A DNA stretch of 55,447 nucleotides from contig CANQTX010000009.1 of NCBI GenBank assembly GCA_947626885.1, positions 1 through 55,447 on the forward strand, written 5' to 3'. The notes below the pieces were generated by a model. The model had not been told where the DNA came from and ran no database searches. It saw only the letters and a list, made by a program, of their open reading frames with translations. Each line of letters opens with the position of its first letter. Within the stretch, counting starts at the first letter, position 1. Positions 34,488 through 42,659 of the stretch are shown piece by piece. The DNA comes from an uncultured Clostridia bacterium (lineage in GTDB: Bacteria > Bacillota > Clostridia > TANB77 > CAG-508). A program made the position numbers and the translations under genes.

Positions 34488-35456
34488 ATGTCCTTAACAA
34501 ATACGACTTTACAGTTAATCCAGCAAGCTTATCGGGACGCATTTATTGCATCTTCTAGAAATTGTTCAGAAATCACCGAGCGATTTTTAGAAAATTTAAA
34601 TAAAATCAGAGTCCCGGAAGATGATATGAGCTCATTCAATAATTTTTTAACAGGCATTGAAAGATGTTTGTTAGAGCGGAAAAGTACTTTTAAAGCAACT
34701 AATCTGTTTATTGACATAGCAGATATGCTTGTCTATATTACTGCTTGGTTAAATCAAACAAAACATCTATCTTCTGACATCGCAATAACCTTACGTAGAA
34801 AAGCACTGGAGAGTGAATTTGCTAAACTACTCCGCTTAGCAAGTAACGACAAGCTGTCTATAATAAAGGACAGATTCGGGCTTCGCTTGATTATACTAAA
34901 TGAAAGTTCGCTTCATTTAGTGTATTTATTGGCAAACTACTCTGTTGGAATTTTATGTAACCTTGATAGAACTTCAAGAAGTGAGTTTATTAATTGGATA
35001 AAAACAAACAATCAAATAGACTCCTTCAGTAAGGAGAAAGTGCTGAATACACTAAATTTACCTCTGGAGTTGTACCCCATCCAGGGAAACTCATCCTATA
35101 CGTTTTTTAAATACCCATCTGGTTATAAGGACTATATCCAAACACCAAAAGAGAACGGGTATAAGTCATTGCATGTCATCATACAAATGGGTGCAGCATC
35201 TACTGTAATGCCCGGCATTACGTTAGAATTTCAATTTAGAGACTTTGCACAACATATCTTAGCCGAAAGGCACAAAGATATAAGTCATACTGTGTATAAA
35301 AAATGTGATGCTCTATATAGAAGCATCTTTCAGTTAAAGGCAGAAGATTTAAAAGCTGCTCATATGAGGGGCTATTTGGATAGTACTTTGGATTTGGACG
35401 GTGTTTCCATCGCCAAAATCATTCACAATCGACGTATGAACAACAGCTCATTCTAA
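34488..35456 (+). CDS. Stand-alone RelA/SpoT-type nucleotide pyrophosphokinase
   Basis: 322 residues. The C-terminal two thirds match the (p)ppGpp synthetase fold: RRKALESEFAKLLRL, then DRFGLRLII with the metal-binding Asp near residue 128, YKDYIQTPKENGYKSLHVII near residue 220, and LEFQFRD with the catalytic Glu near residue 250, followed by HILAERH and VYKK. There is no HD hydrolase, TGS or ACT domain. About 100 N-terminal residues are helical and unassigned. It has its own consensus promoter and terminator. It could be a small alarmone synthetase or a toxSAS-type toxin; no antitoxin gene adjoins it. Base composition is richer in G+C than its neighbours. Confidence 0.82.
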   Translation: MSLTNTTLQLIQQAYRDAFIASSRNCSEITERFLENLNKIRVPEDDMSSFNNFLTGIERCLLERKSTFKATNLFIDIADMLVYITAWLNQTKHLSSDIAITLRRKALESEFAKLLRLASNDKLSIIKDRFGLRLIILNESSLHLVYLLANYSVGILCNLDRTSRSEFINWIKTNNQIDSFSKEKVLNTLNLPLELYPIQGNSSYTFFKYPSGYKDYIQTPKENGYKSLHVIIQMGAASTVMPGITLEFQFRDFAQHILAERHKDISHTVYKKCDALYRSIFQLKAEDLKAAHMRGYLDSTLDLDGVSIAKIIHNRRMNNSSF

Positions 35457-35472
35457 TTAATGTTAAAAATTT

Positions 35473-35507
35473 CACTCACCTAAGAATAAATTCTAGGTGA
35501 GTGTTTT
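35473..35507 (+). terminator. Terminator of the alarmone synthetase gene
   Basis: CACTCACCTA (35473-35482) pairs with TAGGTGAGTG (35494-35503), extended by GAAT/ATTC, then TTTT. Confidence 0.85.
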
Positions 35508-35524
35508 CATATTGATTTAATTTT

Positions 35525-36226
35525 TTATTCAATCATTTCCAATACTTCTCCACTATCTGTTATACCATGAAAATCATAATAAGAATTTGGTATTTCTCCC
35601 ACAATAACAGATTCTGCTAATAAGACATCTGTTTGAATGGCTTGATTAAATGTTGCCATTGGTGTTAAAATGCCAACTTTTGTATTAACATTTAAATATA
35701 TTTTATGAAGTGTTTGATTAATTCCTACTGATTCAAACTCCGTCTTAATATTGGCTACTATCATCCCCGCTGTTTCCAATTCTATATCAAATTTAGGTCC
35801 CACACCTGTCAATGAGCTAAAACCGGTTACACTTCCCATATTAATAAAAACCATCGTTCTAGGAGTGTGATCTAATTTATTTTGAATATTGGCTATAGTC
35901 TTCGATATAATTTGATTTATAGGAATAATATTAGCTTGTATTAACTTTACATTTCCACTAACATCTTTTTCTACTATCACTAAATCATTATACGTGTAAT
36001 CTTTCATAATATTAATAACTTCATTATTGACAATATTGGTTGCTGTAGATGAAGCTGCCGTTTCGCAACTAGCCTTAAAAATAGGATATGCCATATATAG
36101 GCAACTTATAATACCTATTACCATTACTAAGCAAATCATGCATAAACATAATTTTACTTTATTACATTTTTTAATTCTAGGCACTTGAATACGAATTCTT
36201 CTCCTCGAATATAATTTATCATGCAT
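35525..36226 (-). CDS. yunB: Sporulation protein YunB
   Basis: 233 residues. A basic N-terminus and one membrane helix (about 30-50) are followed by an extracytoplasmic domain with INQIISKTIANIQ, GSVTGFSSLTGVGPKFDIELETAG in pieces, and NVNTKVGILTP, all hallmarks of YunB, a mother-cell (SigE) sporulation protein in Bacillus. The open frame runs to 36250, but AAGGAGAAA immediately upstream selects the ATG at 36226. It follows sipL on the same strand. Confidence 0.88.
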   Translation of the reverse strand: MHDKLYSRRRIRIQVPRIKKCNKVKLCLCMICLVMVIGIISCLYMAYPIFKASCETAASSTATNIVNNEVINIMKDYTYNDLVIVEKDVSGNVKLIQANIIPINQIISKTIANIQNKLDHTPRTMVFINMGSVTGFSSLTGVGPKFDIELETAGMIVANIKTEFESVGINQTLHKIYLNVNTKVGILTPMATFNQAIQTDVLLAESVIVGEIPNSYYDFHGITDSGEVLEMIE

Positions 36227-36312
36227 TATATTTCTCCTTAAGATTAACAAAAAGAACGGACAATTGCCGTTCTTCTTTTGTTTTTTATTGATTTTCCTTT
36301 TTCTTTAACTGA

Positions 36313-37785
36313 TTATCTCATAATATATAATCTATCCCCTACAGCTATTCTATCATCTTCTAATTGATTTACCCTTATAATATCCTCCATACAAACTCTA
36401 AATTTTTTTGCAATATTCCAAATCGTATCACCTGATTTTACAAAATACACATACATTTTATAATCATTTTCCTCTTCACATTCCTTACTCTCTATATTTT
36501 CAATTATATTAATTGTTTTTAAACACATATTACGTTGTTTTGCTAATAATTCAATATCACAATCCACATTTTCATTATGAATTGTAAAGTCTTTTTTCAT
36601 TACTGTTATTTCTATTTCTTCTACACTTTCCATTTTTGTAATAAAGGGTAATTTCACATTTTTTACGTTTAATCCTGTTCTATTATCTGCCTCATAATAA
36701 AAATCTAAACTTAATTCTCCTTCATAATTTGTAAAATTTCCTACTTGATGAGTACTTAAAATTTTGGGGGTACAATCTACACTATAAATAGAATGAATAT
36801 CCTCCATTAATATTGTTTCATTAATTTTTATACTTTCTTGTCTCTCTTCCCCATCAACTTGCACTTCTACTTGTTTTTTACTAAATGCTATGTCATTTTT
36901 GATACCATACATATCTTGAATAACATTCATTGTCTTACTTTCATATGCTTCACAAAGTACTTCAAAATCTACTTGACAACTCACACTATGCATTTCTTTA
37001 GTATTTACTTTAAATAACATATTTCTAATGGTATAGGATACATGACAAATATTATTCTCTGTTACATTTTCCATATCAATAAAACTCATCATTGGAATGG
37101 TACTTTCTACACAAGATACTCTTTCATCTTCTGTTAGAAAAATAATCTTTACATTTGCATCTGCTTTGGCTAATACTTTATTATAACTAATTTTATTCTC
37201 CATATTACATAACGTTATATCAGTTTTCAAAATTTCTGCTATCTCCAATGCATCATCAATATGAATATCTTCTTTAATAGAAGTTTTTATTTTATTAATT
37301 CCTAACACAGACTTAACTGTTATACTTTCTTGAAGTTTTTGAACATCTTGCATCTCTTGTAAATCATTTAAAAATTCTATTTCACTTTTTTCATAACATT
37401 CACATTTAATTTTTAAATTAACTTTAATGGTAATTTTTCTTTCATTTAAAATTTTTGTCTCTATATTTTCTATGGACACTTTTTGCTTAGTAATCATATT
37501 TTCTTTTATAGTGGTATCATCAATTGTTTCAATAAAATTCAATGTTGTTTGCATACTTCTTGTTTCACCATTTTCTGATAAATATACTACATATGTATCT
37601 ACATTTCCATCAATTCTCACTCGCCCTTGTACTATGTCCTCTTTATATATATAAGCATTGCCATTAGTATGAATAATATTCACAATATCTGGTTTTATAT
37701 CTGGTACAATAATATCTCCACTCACTTCCACTATTTGAGTTTTATCTACAATCTTTTTATTAATAGATACTGTACTTCTTTCCAT
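36313..37785 (-). CDS. sipL: SPOCS (DUF3794)/LysM sporulation protein, SipL-like
   Basis: 490 residues. Two to three SPOCS/DUF3794 domains fill most of the protein (first one about residues 1-115, with VSGDIIVPDIKPDIVNII). A C-terminal LysM domain (about 447-490, YFVKSGDTIWNIAKKFRV...VNQLEDD) follows. This is the architecture of clostridial SipL, which binds SpoIVA at the forespore surface and is required for coat attachment. It lies between veg and yunB; a terminator after veg suggests its own sporulation promoter. Confidence 0.88.
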   Translation of the reverse strand: MERSTVSINKKIVDKTQIVEVSGDIIVPDIKPDIVNIIHTNGNAYIYKEDIVQGRVRIDGNVDTYVVYLSENGETRSMQTTLNFIETIDDTTIKENMITKQKVSIENIETKILNERKITIKVNLKIKCECYEKSEIEFLNDLQEMQDVQKLQESITVKSVLGINKIKTSIKEDIHIDDALEIAEILKTDITLCNMENKISYNKVLAKADANVKIIFLTEDERVSCVESTIPMMSFIDMENVTENNICHVSYTIRNMLFKVNTKEMHSVSCQVDFEVLCEAYESKTMNVIQDMYGIKNDIAFSKKQVEVQVDGEERQESIKINETILMEDIHSIYSVDCTPKILSTHQVGNFTNYEGELSLDFYYEADNRTGLNVKNVKLPFITKMESVEEIEITVMKKDFTIHNENVDCDIELLAKQRNMCLKTINIIENIESKECEEENDYKMYVYFVKSGDTIWNIAKKFRVCMEDIIRVNQLEDDRIAVGDRLYIMR

Positions 37786-37844
37786 AAAATATCCTCCTTA
37801 ATATGTTATTTTCTTCTATAACATTTATATGAGGAAGTATAAAA

Positions 37845-37868
37845 AAAATTCCTAAAATTAGGAATTTT
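37845..37868 (-). terminator. Terminator overlapping the veg stop codon
   Basis: A perfect 10-bp stem (37868-37859 with 37854-37845) with a 4-base loop, followed by T residues. The veg stop codon (37860-37858) lies at the stem/loop boundary. Confidence 0.85.
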
Positions 37869-38175
37869 CTGCTACAGTTTCTACTTTATTTGTTTTTACT
37901 GTCGTTGGTGGTTCTACCAATGGCTCATAAAATTCACCATTATATAAACTCACCTCTACACTTCTAGTAAATAAATCTATATAATTATAAGATCCAACTC
38001 TATTTGCTTCATCAAATTTTACACTAAAATAGCTATTATATATATTTTCTATAGTTGCTACTTTTTCTTGAGGTTTACTTCTTTTCCCTGGTGACTCTTT
38101 AATGATTATCTTTTGTCCTTTGTTTTCTCCAATATTTTTTCTTAAAGTTGCTATTTCAGATCTATAAATTCCCAT
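37858..38175 (-). CDS. veg: Veg family protein
   Basis: 105 residues. SEIATLRKNIGENKGQKIIIKESPGKRSKPQEKVATIENIYNSYFSV (here in one run of the family core, residues 6-52) marks the Veg/DUF1021 family, small basic proteins linked in Bacillus to biofilm gene expression and spore outgrowth. The tail (about 20 residues, rich in Pro, Thr and Val) extends past the usual 85-90 residues. Upstream of sipL, an order common in Clostridia. Confidence 0.9.
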   Translation of the reverse strand: MGIYRSEIATLRKNIGENKGQKIIIKESPGKRSKPQEKVATIENIYNSYFSVKFDEANRVGSYNYIDLFTRSVEVSLYNGEFYEPLVEPPTTVKTNKVETVAENS

Positions 38176-38245
38176 AATTCATCACCTACTTTTATTTATT
38201 CCATAGTTTTCTTATATCATAGGAAAAATAAATTGTCAAAATCTG

Positions 38246-38365
38246 TCAAGTCTTGTAAAATTCACAGAACTCAGTTATTTCAATGCTTTCGCCGTGTGTG
38301 CTCTCGTTTATATCTTTTGTGTTACATTCTGGTTTCGTTTTTGTAACATTGGTATGTGTTATAGA
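38246..38365 (-). pseudogene. Orphan coding remnant (39 codons)
   Basis: A minus-strand open frame without a start codon, bounded upstream by a stop, reading THTNVTKTKPECNTKDIN and ending ITEFCEFYKT. The composition (charged, Cys-containing, GC-richer than its surroundings) looks like the 3' end of a lost gene. No family assigned. Confidence 0.3.
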
Positions 38366-38403
38366 TTACTTTAGGAAATTTTCTTTTTTCTTCTCATTTT
38401 ACA

Positions 38404-38438
38404 ATAAATATCCCCCAGCTAAGCTAGGGGATATTTAT
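38404..38438 (-). terminator. Terminator of the riboswitch-controlled gene
   Basis: ATAAATATCCCC (38404-38415) pairs with GGGGATATTTAT (38427-38438), with an inner AGCT/AGCT pair, immediately after the stop codon at 38441. Confidence 0.85.
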
Positions 38439-38440
38439 CC

Positions 38441-39097
38441 TTATTCTTGTATTTTATATTGACTAATGTCAGGCTCTATGAAAATTGAATCATCAACATT
38501 TTCAAAGCTATACTCTCTCATAGAAATTTGGTCATCTAGTATTATTTTCCTTACTAATCCTGTTTCTTTTTCTATATCATATTCAGTCTTATTTTCTCCT
38601 AATAAATTATATGGAGACAAGAAATTATCTATACTATAACATTCATAGTCATTTACTTTTACAGTTGTTATTCTTGTAGGTAAACCATATAATATTGTTT
38701 GCCATAAATTATCAGTTTGTAAAGGTGTTATTGAATTTAATCCAAGTATTTCATTTACTTTGCCTAATTCTGCTATCTTTTCATCTTTTGTTTCAGTAAA
38801 CATATCTATTCTACTTCCTGTGTTATAATAAGATATTTTTACTTTTTCGTCATTTACTATTCTTTCTAAAATTAATAGTTGTTTTTCTTCTTTTTGATAT
38901 TGATTAATAATCATAGTTGTATTTTCACTAACTTGTGTAGTTGCTGTTATATGATAATTATTACTATTAGAATATTGTTTAACTTTATTTTGTAAACCAC
39001 TTATAATTATTGTATTTCTTATAGTGTGAATTACTACTAAAATCAATATAATTAATAATATGATTCCTATTATTTTTAGTACTTTTTTTCCTTTCAT
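38441..39097 (-). CDS. Membrane-anchored protein under c-di-GMP riboswitch control
   Basis: 218 residues: KGKK, one membrane helix (about 6-24), then an extracytoplasmic domain of alternating strands (YHITATTQVSENTTMIINQYQ, LLILERIVNDEKVKISYYN, both cut short here). The pattern resembles LolA/LppX-like or anti-sigma sensor domains, but no family is firm. GGGAGG at 39111-39106 selects the ATG at 39097; the frame continues to 39142 inside the riboswitch. Transcribed alone from its own promoter with a GEMM-I aptamer in the leader. The role is presumably at the cell surface and tied to c-di-GMP level. Confidence 0.8.
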   Translation of the reverse strand: MKGKKVLKIIGIILLIILILVVIHTIRNTIIISGLQNKVKQYSNSNNYHITATTQVSENTTMIINQYQKEEKQLLILERIVNDEKVKISYYNTGSRIDMFTETKDEKIAELGKVNEILGLNSITPLQTDNLWQTILYGLPTRITTVKVNDYECYSIDNFLSPYNLLGENKTEYDIEKETGLVRKIILDDQISMREYSFENVDDSIFIEPDISQYKIQE

Positions 39098-39121
39098 AAA
39101 AAATTCCTCCCTTTTTACTTT

Positions 39122-39208
39122 GGAAGGCAACCTAGCTATCATAAGTTCTTCTTGAACCTTTAGACCTATGGCTTTGCGTCATAAACTTTCGTCTACTTTG
39201 CTTTTTAC
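39122..39208 (-). ncRNA. c-di-GMP-I (GEMM-I) riboswitch
   Basis: Read on the minus strand. GCAAA is followed by a 6-bp hairpin with a GAAA tetraloop (stem 39196-39191 with 39186-39181, loop 39190-39187). Then comes the invariant GACGCAAAGCC (to about 39170), a variable P3 arm, and ATAGCTAGGTTGCC. This is the core of the GEMM-I aptamer with its tetraloop receptor partner. CCTTCC (39127-39122) right after it can pair with the GGGAGG ribosome site (39111-39106), suggesting translational control. It starts at the 5' end of the predicted transcript. Confidence 0.88.
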
Positions 39209-39218
39209 ATCTACATTA

Positions 39219-39247
39219 ATTATAGCATATTTTCTTGAATTTAGCAA
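39219..39247 (-). promoter_or_regulatory. Promoter of the riboswitch transcript
   Basis: Minus-strand TTGCTA (39247-39242), 17-base spacer, TATAAT (39224-39219); the aptamer begins a few bases after the expected start site. Confidence 0.75.
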
Positions 39248-39276
39248 ATTTAACATAATTCCATTTTGACAGAATC

Positions 39277-39424
39277 TGACTACTAAAATGTTATTGGTTG
39301 CATTACCATTAGCATCTGTAACAGTAATGCTATACTTCAAATGACTTCCTGAATACACCCGAGTATTTCCTGTATGCGATTCTGTGACATAAAAGGTATC
39401 ATCAACATTACTTGTCAATGACAC
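39277..39424 (-). pseudogene. Decayed secreted-protein fragment
   Basis: About 48 codons read TSNVDDTFYVTESHTGNTRVYSG and then ITVTDANGNATNN (shortened), which looks like a beta-sandwich tail of a surface protein. The same frame runs on through the -35/-10 promoter and riboswitch, so it is not a functional gene as it stands. Confidence 0.4.
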
Positions 39425-39460
39425 TAAATAAAGAGTAAAAAGATGGAGAAGAGTTATATT

Positions 39461-39808
39461 ATGATAAATGTTTTATTAGTTGAAAAAGATATTATCTATG
39501 CAAAACAAATAATAAACAAACTAGCCAAAAAGAATAAAGACTTTAGATTATGTGGATTCTCTAATACAGTAAAAGAATTATATTTTAAATAACATTGAAC
39601 TAGATATTATTTTAATAAATTTACCCTTAAATGAATGTAAGAAAATTATTAAACTAATCGGTGTTAAAAAGGTAAAAATGCAGTCTTATTAATTTTAGAT
39701 AATAACAATATTACACCAGAAGTATCAAGACAGATAATGAATTATATTATAAAATCGGATAATATTGACAAAGACATAGATTACATCAATTCTTTGCAAT
39801 TATACTAA
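39461..39808 (+). pseudogene. Frameshifted response-regulator receiver remnant
   Basis: Starts normally (GGAG, ATG at 39461) with MINVLLVEKDIIYAKQII, typical of a CheY-like receiver. It then breaks into three frames: frame one stops near 39590, LDIILINLPLNECKKII continues in a second frame, and AVLLILDNNNITPEVSRQ in a third. At least two frameshifts and a missing output domain make it a pseudogene. Its 3' end runs straight into the amidase fragment. Confidence 0.6.
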
Positions 39809-40301
39809 TGATGGCGAAGATTGTACTAATTTTGCTTCACAATGTTTAGCTGCAGGAGGTTTATATTTTAAAGGATTTCAAGGACAAATTACAGCTAGAT
39901 TATCTGGTAGTTGGTTTTATTTTGGAAAAGATCTTCCAGATAGATCCACTTCTTGGGCTGGTGCCGAAGCTTTTAGAAAACATTTCGCTAATGATAATGA
40001 CGGAAATGGTTACGAAAGAGCATATATTTATAGATTATTTACAATGTCTAATGCAGAACAAAATTGGTTAACAACAACTGCAAACGGAGATCCATCTCAA
40101 CTAATTTATACTGGTGGTGAAGCACACCATACTATGTTTGCACTAAAATTTGCATTTCATCCAATATACGATGATAATGATTTATTTTATGCGCAACACA
40201 CAGACGGTAAAACAGGCTATTTAACTGATTTATTTAAAACTTTAAAAAAAGAAAATCAATTTGATTCAAATAGTATTGGTCTAATTAGAAAAAGTCAATA
40301 G
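39798..40301 (+). pseudogene. N-terminally truncated amidase-domain protein
   Basis: The open frame begins without a start codon: NYTNDGEDCTNFASQCLAAGG, then GGEAHHTMFALKFAF, ending IGLIRKSQ. DCTNFxSQCLxAGG is the catalytic Cys motif of the putative amidase domain (Amidase_6) found in secreted cell-wall or bacteriocin-like proteins of Firmicutes, with the His in GGEAHH. Everything before this domain is gone, apparently replaced by the receiver remnant. An internal ATG at 40044 could only yield an inactive fragment. Confidence 0.65.
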
Positions 40302-40313
40302 GAGGAATGATTT

Positions 40314-40807
40314 ATGAAAAAATATATTCGTTTTATTATATTGTTCAGTATATTAATTACCTTAGTCTTTTGTATTCATTCTTTTTCTACTAATAACAAT
40401 GATATGATATTTAGAGAAACTCTTCCCGAGGGATATGTTCCTACAAAAACTCAAGAAGAATTATCAGCAGAATATGATGAACTATTAAAGCAACATGCTA
40501 ATAATCAAGAAGAAAGAGATGAATTATGGCAGAAAGAATATGAATTAAAACAAGAGATGATAGATTTAGTAAATTACTATAAAAGTATAAACTATCAGAA
40601 AGACATAACTTATGACAATGTGAAACAGGCAATCATATCTAGGCAAGCTGCTTATAGTGTACTAGTTGATATAGGAAAAGAAACGAATAATATTGAATGT
40701 ATAGAAAATATGAAAATATGTCACAAGCTATTTCTTTAGATGATTCAAATGTTCAAAAAATAGAAGATATATATAATATTCAGATTAATATAAGCAAACT
40801 AAATTAA
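40314..40807 (+). pseudogene. Membrane-anchored helical protein with 3' frameshift
   Basis: Starts with GGAGG and ATG: MKKYIRFIILFSILITLVFC (signal anchor), then a coiled coil (about residues 40-90, AEYDELLKQHANNQEERDE). The frame ends at 40739 with an abrupt CHKLFL. Moving one base near 40705-40715 restores NMSQAISLDDSNVQKIEDIY and continues to a stop at 40805-40807 with similar composition. A single indel is therefore likely. Twelve bases after the amidase fragment, so once an operon partner. Confidence 0.55.
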
Positions 40808-40819
40808 GGGGAGTAATAT

Positions 40820-41629
40820 CTATTTATTTGTCCTTTTTAGTATTTTCTTTATAATAAAAAATAATATAATAATTATTAAAACTGAAACAACAAGAATTAT
40901 CAGAAAACTATTACTTTTCTCTTCAGGTTCTTGGTAATTAAAAGACAAATAATTATTTGTTTCTATTGGTTTGTTTTCAGAAATTAATTGCGCATCGTCC
41001 ACTTTCCACTCATTATTAACTTTTTTTAATGTAAAATCATATGTATTTTTTTCAAAATTTGAAAAAGATATTTCTTTATTATATGGAATTGTATTAATTA
41101 CTACAGATGAAGTAATTTCTTTTTCATTTTCTGAATTAATAGAAATACTTTCAATTTCATAATATTTTATTTTTTCGGTATCTGCTACTGCATTTTCATT
41201 TTTAGATTTAAGATAATCTTCTGCTAGTTTATAAACTATACTTTTACTATTATTTTCTTCATATGTATAAGATGATAATTCTAAAGGACTTGTAGCCATT
41301 TCTGTTATTTCCCATTGATTATTTTTTTGCTCTATTCTTATATAATACATAAGATCTGTAGTCGACCAACGATAATTTAATGACTTTGGTTTTATTTTAG
41401 CAGAAAATATACATATAATTTCATTATCAGTCTCTTCTACTACTTCTACTTTTTCAATCTTATATGACTTCAATTTTAAACTCTTTTCAGTATCTTTTGT
41501 TTGATAACTTTTTAAATAGTTTTCAACCATTTCATATGCAATATCTTGTGAAGTTTTCGCATATGTTGTTAATGGCATAGAAAAAAGAATAATTAATAGT
41601 AGAATAACACTAACTTTTAAATATTTCAT
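40820..41629 (-). CDS. Secreted, C-terminally membrane-anchored two-repeat protein
   Basis: 269 residues. A signal peptide (residues 1-24, cleavage near TYAKT) precedes two copies of a ~90-residue unit: AYEMVENYLKSYQTKDTEKS with KYSYKIE-like strands, and VYKLAEDYLKSKNENAVADT with YYEIESISI. The C-terminus has a membrane helix (about 242-263) and a KKILKRTNK stop-transfer end. No family recognised; probably exposed on the cell surface. GGAGGGA precedes the ATG. It is the only apparently intact gene among the pseudogenes on its downstream side. Confidence 0.75.
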   Translation of the reverse strand: MKYLKVSVILLLIILFSMPLTTYAKTSQDIAYEMVENYLKSYQTKDTEKSLKLKSYKIEKVEVVEETDNEIICIFSAKIKPKSLNYRWSTTDLMYYIRIEQKNNQWEITEMATSPLELSSYTYEENNSKSIVYKLAEDYLKSKNENAVADTEKIKYYEIESISINSENEKEITSSVVINTIPYNKEISFSNFEKNTYDFTLKKVNNEWKVDDAQLISENKPIETNNYLSFNYQEPEEKSNSFLIILVVSVLIIIILFFIIKKILKRTNK

Positions 41630-41662
41630 ATATATCCCTCCTTAAAGTTGATTATTTATTAA

Positions 41663-41860
41663 TATATTAAATGATGATTATGAAATTATGCCATTAAGTA
41701 GTGTAACCGGCTATGCATCAAAATTAGCGATACAATTGGATTAAGTAATAGTGTTATAAAGTTTAATGACTTATATCAATCAGAACTTGATTACTACCAT
41801 TTGATGTTCCTAATAATGTTTACCTTCCTGTTCAAGTATGAATTTATGGATAAGCTTAAA
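41663..41860 (+). pseudogene. Decayed secreted-protein remnant
   Basis: Short protein-like runs in different frames: DDYEIMPLSSVTGYASKLAIQLD, cut here to its core MPLSSVTGYASKLAIQ, then KFNDLYQSELDYY and DVPNNVYLPVQV. They are interrupted by stops and frameshifts. Consistent with the 3' end of a lost gene; no family assigned. Confidence 0.4.
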
Positions 41861-41984
41861 TTGTATCTAAAATAATTAATTTATACTCAACTCTACTAAC
41901 TTTCTTGAGAATATCCTAAATAGAATACCTTCATTTTCATCGAATTTTCATTTCTATTTTATCATTTTATAAATTTCATATCAA

Positions 41985-42093
41985 TATATAAAGCTAAGAA
42001 AAATAGAGTGCTTAGAGTATCTAAAAATGAAGATAAAATAGCAAGTGCAAGAACAATTTCTATTAATAAAAATTATTTGCATAAAGTAGCTTA
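41985..42093 (+). pseudogene. Short basic coding remnant
   Basis: An open stretch reads YKAKKNRVLRVSKNEDKI and ends NKNYLHKVA followed by a stop, without a start codon. It may be the 3' tip of a lost gene. The rest of the 41.63-42.18 kb gap holds only AT-rich sequence and the spoIIID terminator. Confidence 0.3.
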
Positions 42094-42124
42094 ATTGTAG
42101 CTTAATTAAAAAAATTATACAAAA

Positions 42125-42150
42125 AAACACATGATTCATTTCATGTGTTT
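42125..42150 (-). terminator. Terminator of spoIIID
   Basis: AAACACATGA (42125-42134) pairs with TCATGTGTTT (42141-42150); on the minus strand it is followed by a T run. Confidence 0.85.
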
Positions 42151-42183
42151 CTCAATATTGTTGATAACTATTCTCTTAACGCA

Positions 42184-42459
42184 TTAAAAAACTTTTCTCT
42201 TTTCTTCCTCTTGATGACTATATTTTAGTTTTGTTGCCATACCACCTCTTATATGTCGTTCTGCTTTATTCTCATCTAAGACTTTTCTAACCTCCATTGC
42301 TAAAGAATAATTAATATTCAATAATCTCTGACTAACATCTTTATGTACTGTACTTTTACTAATACCAAATTTTTTAGCAGCTCCCCTTACAGTATCTTTT
42401 GTATCTATAATATATTGTGCTATTTCTATGGCACGTTCTTCAATATTTAAACTTTTCAT
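42184..42459 (-). CDS. spoIIID: Sporulation transcription factor SpoIIID
   Basis: 91-residue DNA-binding regulator of mother-cell genes. The helix-turn-helix reads TVRGAAKKFGISKSTVHKDV (residues 23-42), followed by the family blocks LAMEVRKVLDENKAERHIRGG and ATKLKY. Length and sequence match SpoIIID closely. The open frame runs to 42657, but GGAGG before the ATG at 42459 marks the true start. It has its own upstream region and terminator. Confidence 0.95.
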   Translation of the reverse strand: MKSLNIEERAIEIAQYIIDTKDTVRGAAKKFGISKSTVHKDVSQRLLNINYSLAMEVRKVLDENKAERHIRGGMATKLKYSHQEEEKRKVF

Positions 42460-42539
42460 TAAGAAAACCTCCATCTGAATACTTTTGTTTAAGTGTATTC
42501 GATAAAGGCTTGTGTTAGAACAATCTATTATATTATTAT

Positions 42540-42573
42540 TTTGTATGTAAATTTCACATTTATATAATGACCT
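42540..42573 (-). promoter_or_regulatory. Possible SigE promoter of spoIIID
   Basis: Minus-strand GGTCATTATAT around 42573-42561 and CATACAAA (42547-42540) about 14-16 bases later resemble the SigE -35 and CATACA -10 elements. spoIIID is a SigE gene in Bacillus, which supports the reading. Confidence 0.4.
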
Positions 42574-42590
42574 ATAATCAACAATAAAAA

Positions 42591-42631
42591 TGTCATACGG
42601 AGACAAATTGTTCTTTTGTCTCCGTATGACA
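42591..42631 (-). terminator. Strong terminator of the DUF1097 gene
   Basis: A perfect 17-bp stem (42591-42607 with 42615-42631), then TTTTTATT on the minus strand. Confidence 0.92.
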
Positions 42632-42659
42632 ATAGAATAAAATATTCCATTAGACACTA

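Noticed and set aside
34488..35456. Full-length bifunctional Rel/SpoT enzyme
   Set aside because: No HD hydrolase motif or TGS/ACT domains; only the synthetase core is present.
39179..39424. 81-residue minus-strand gene
   Set aside because: The frame reads through the promoter and 5' part of the GEMM-I riboswitch; only the first ~48 codons look protein-like, so it is a remnant.
40044..40301. Independent 85-residue gene
   Set aside because: It is the 3' part of an amidase-domain frame that continues upstream to 39798 and lacks a ribosome site at the internal ATG.
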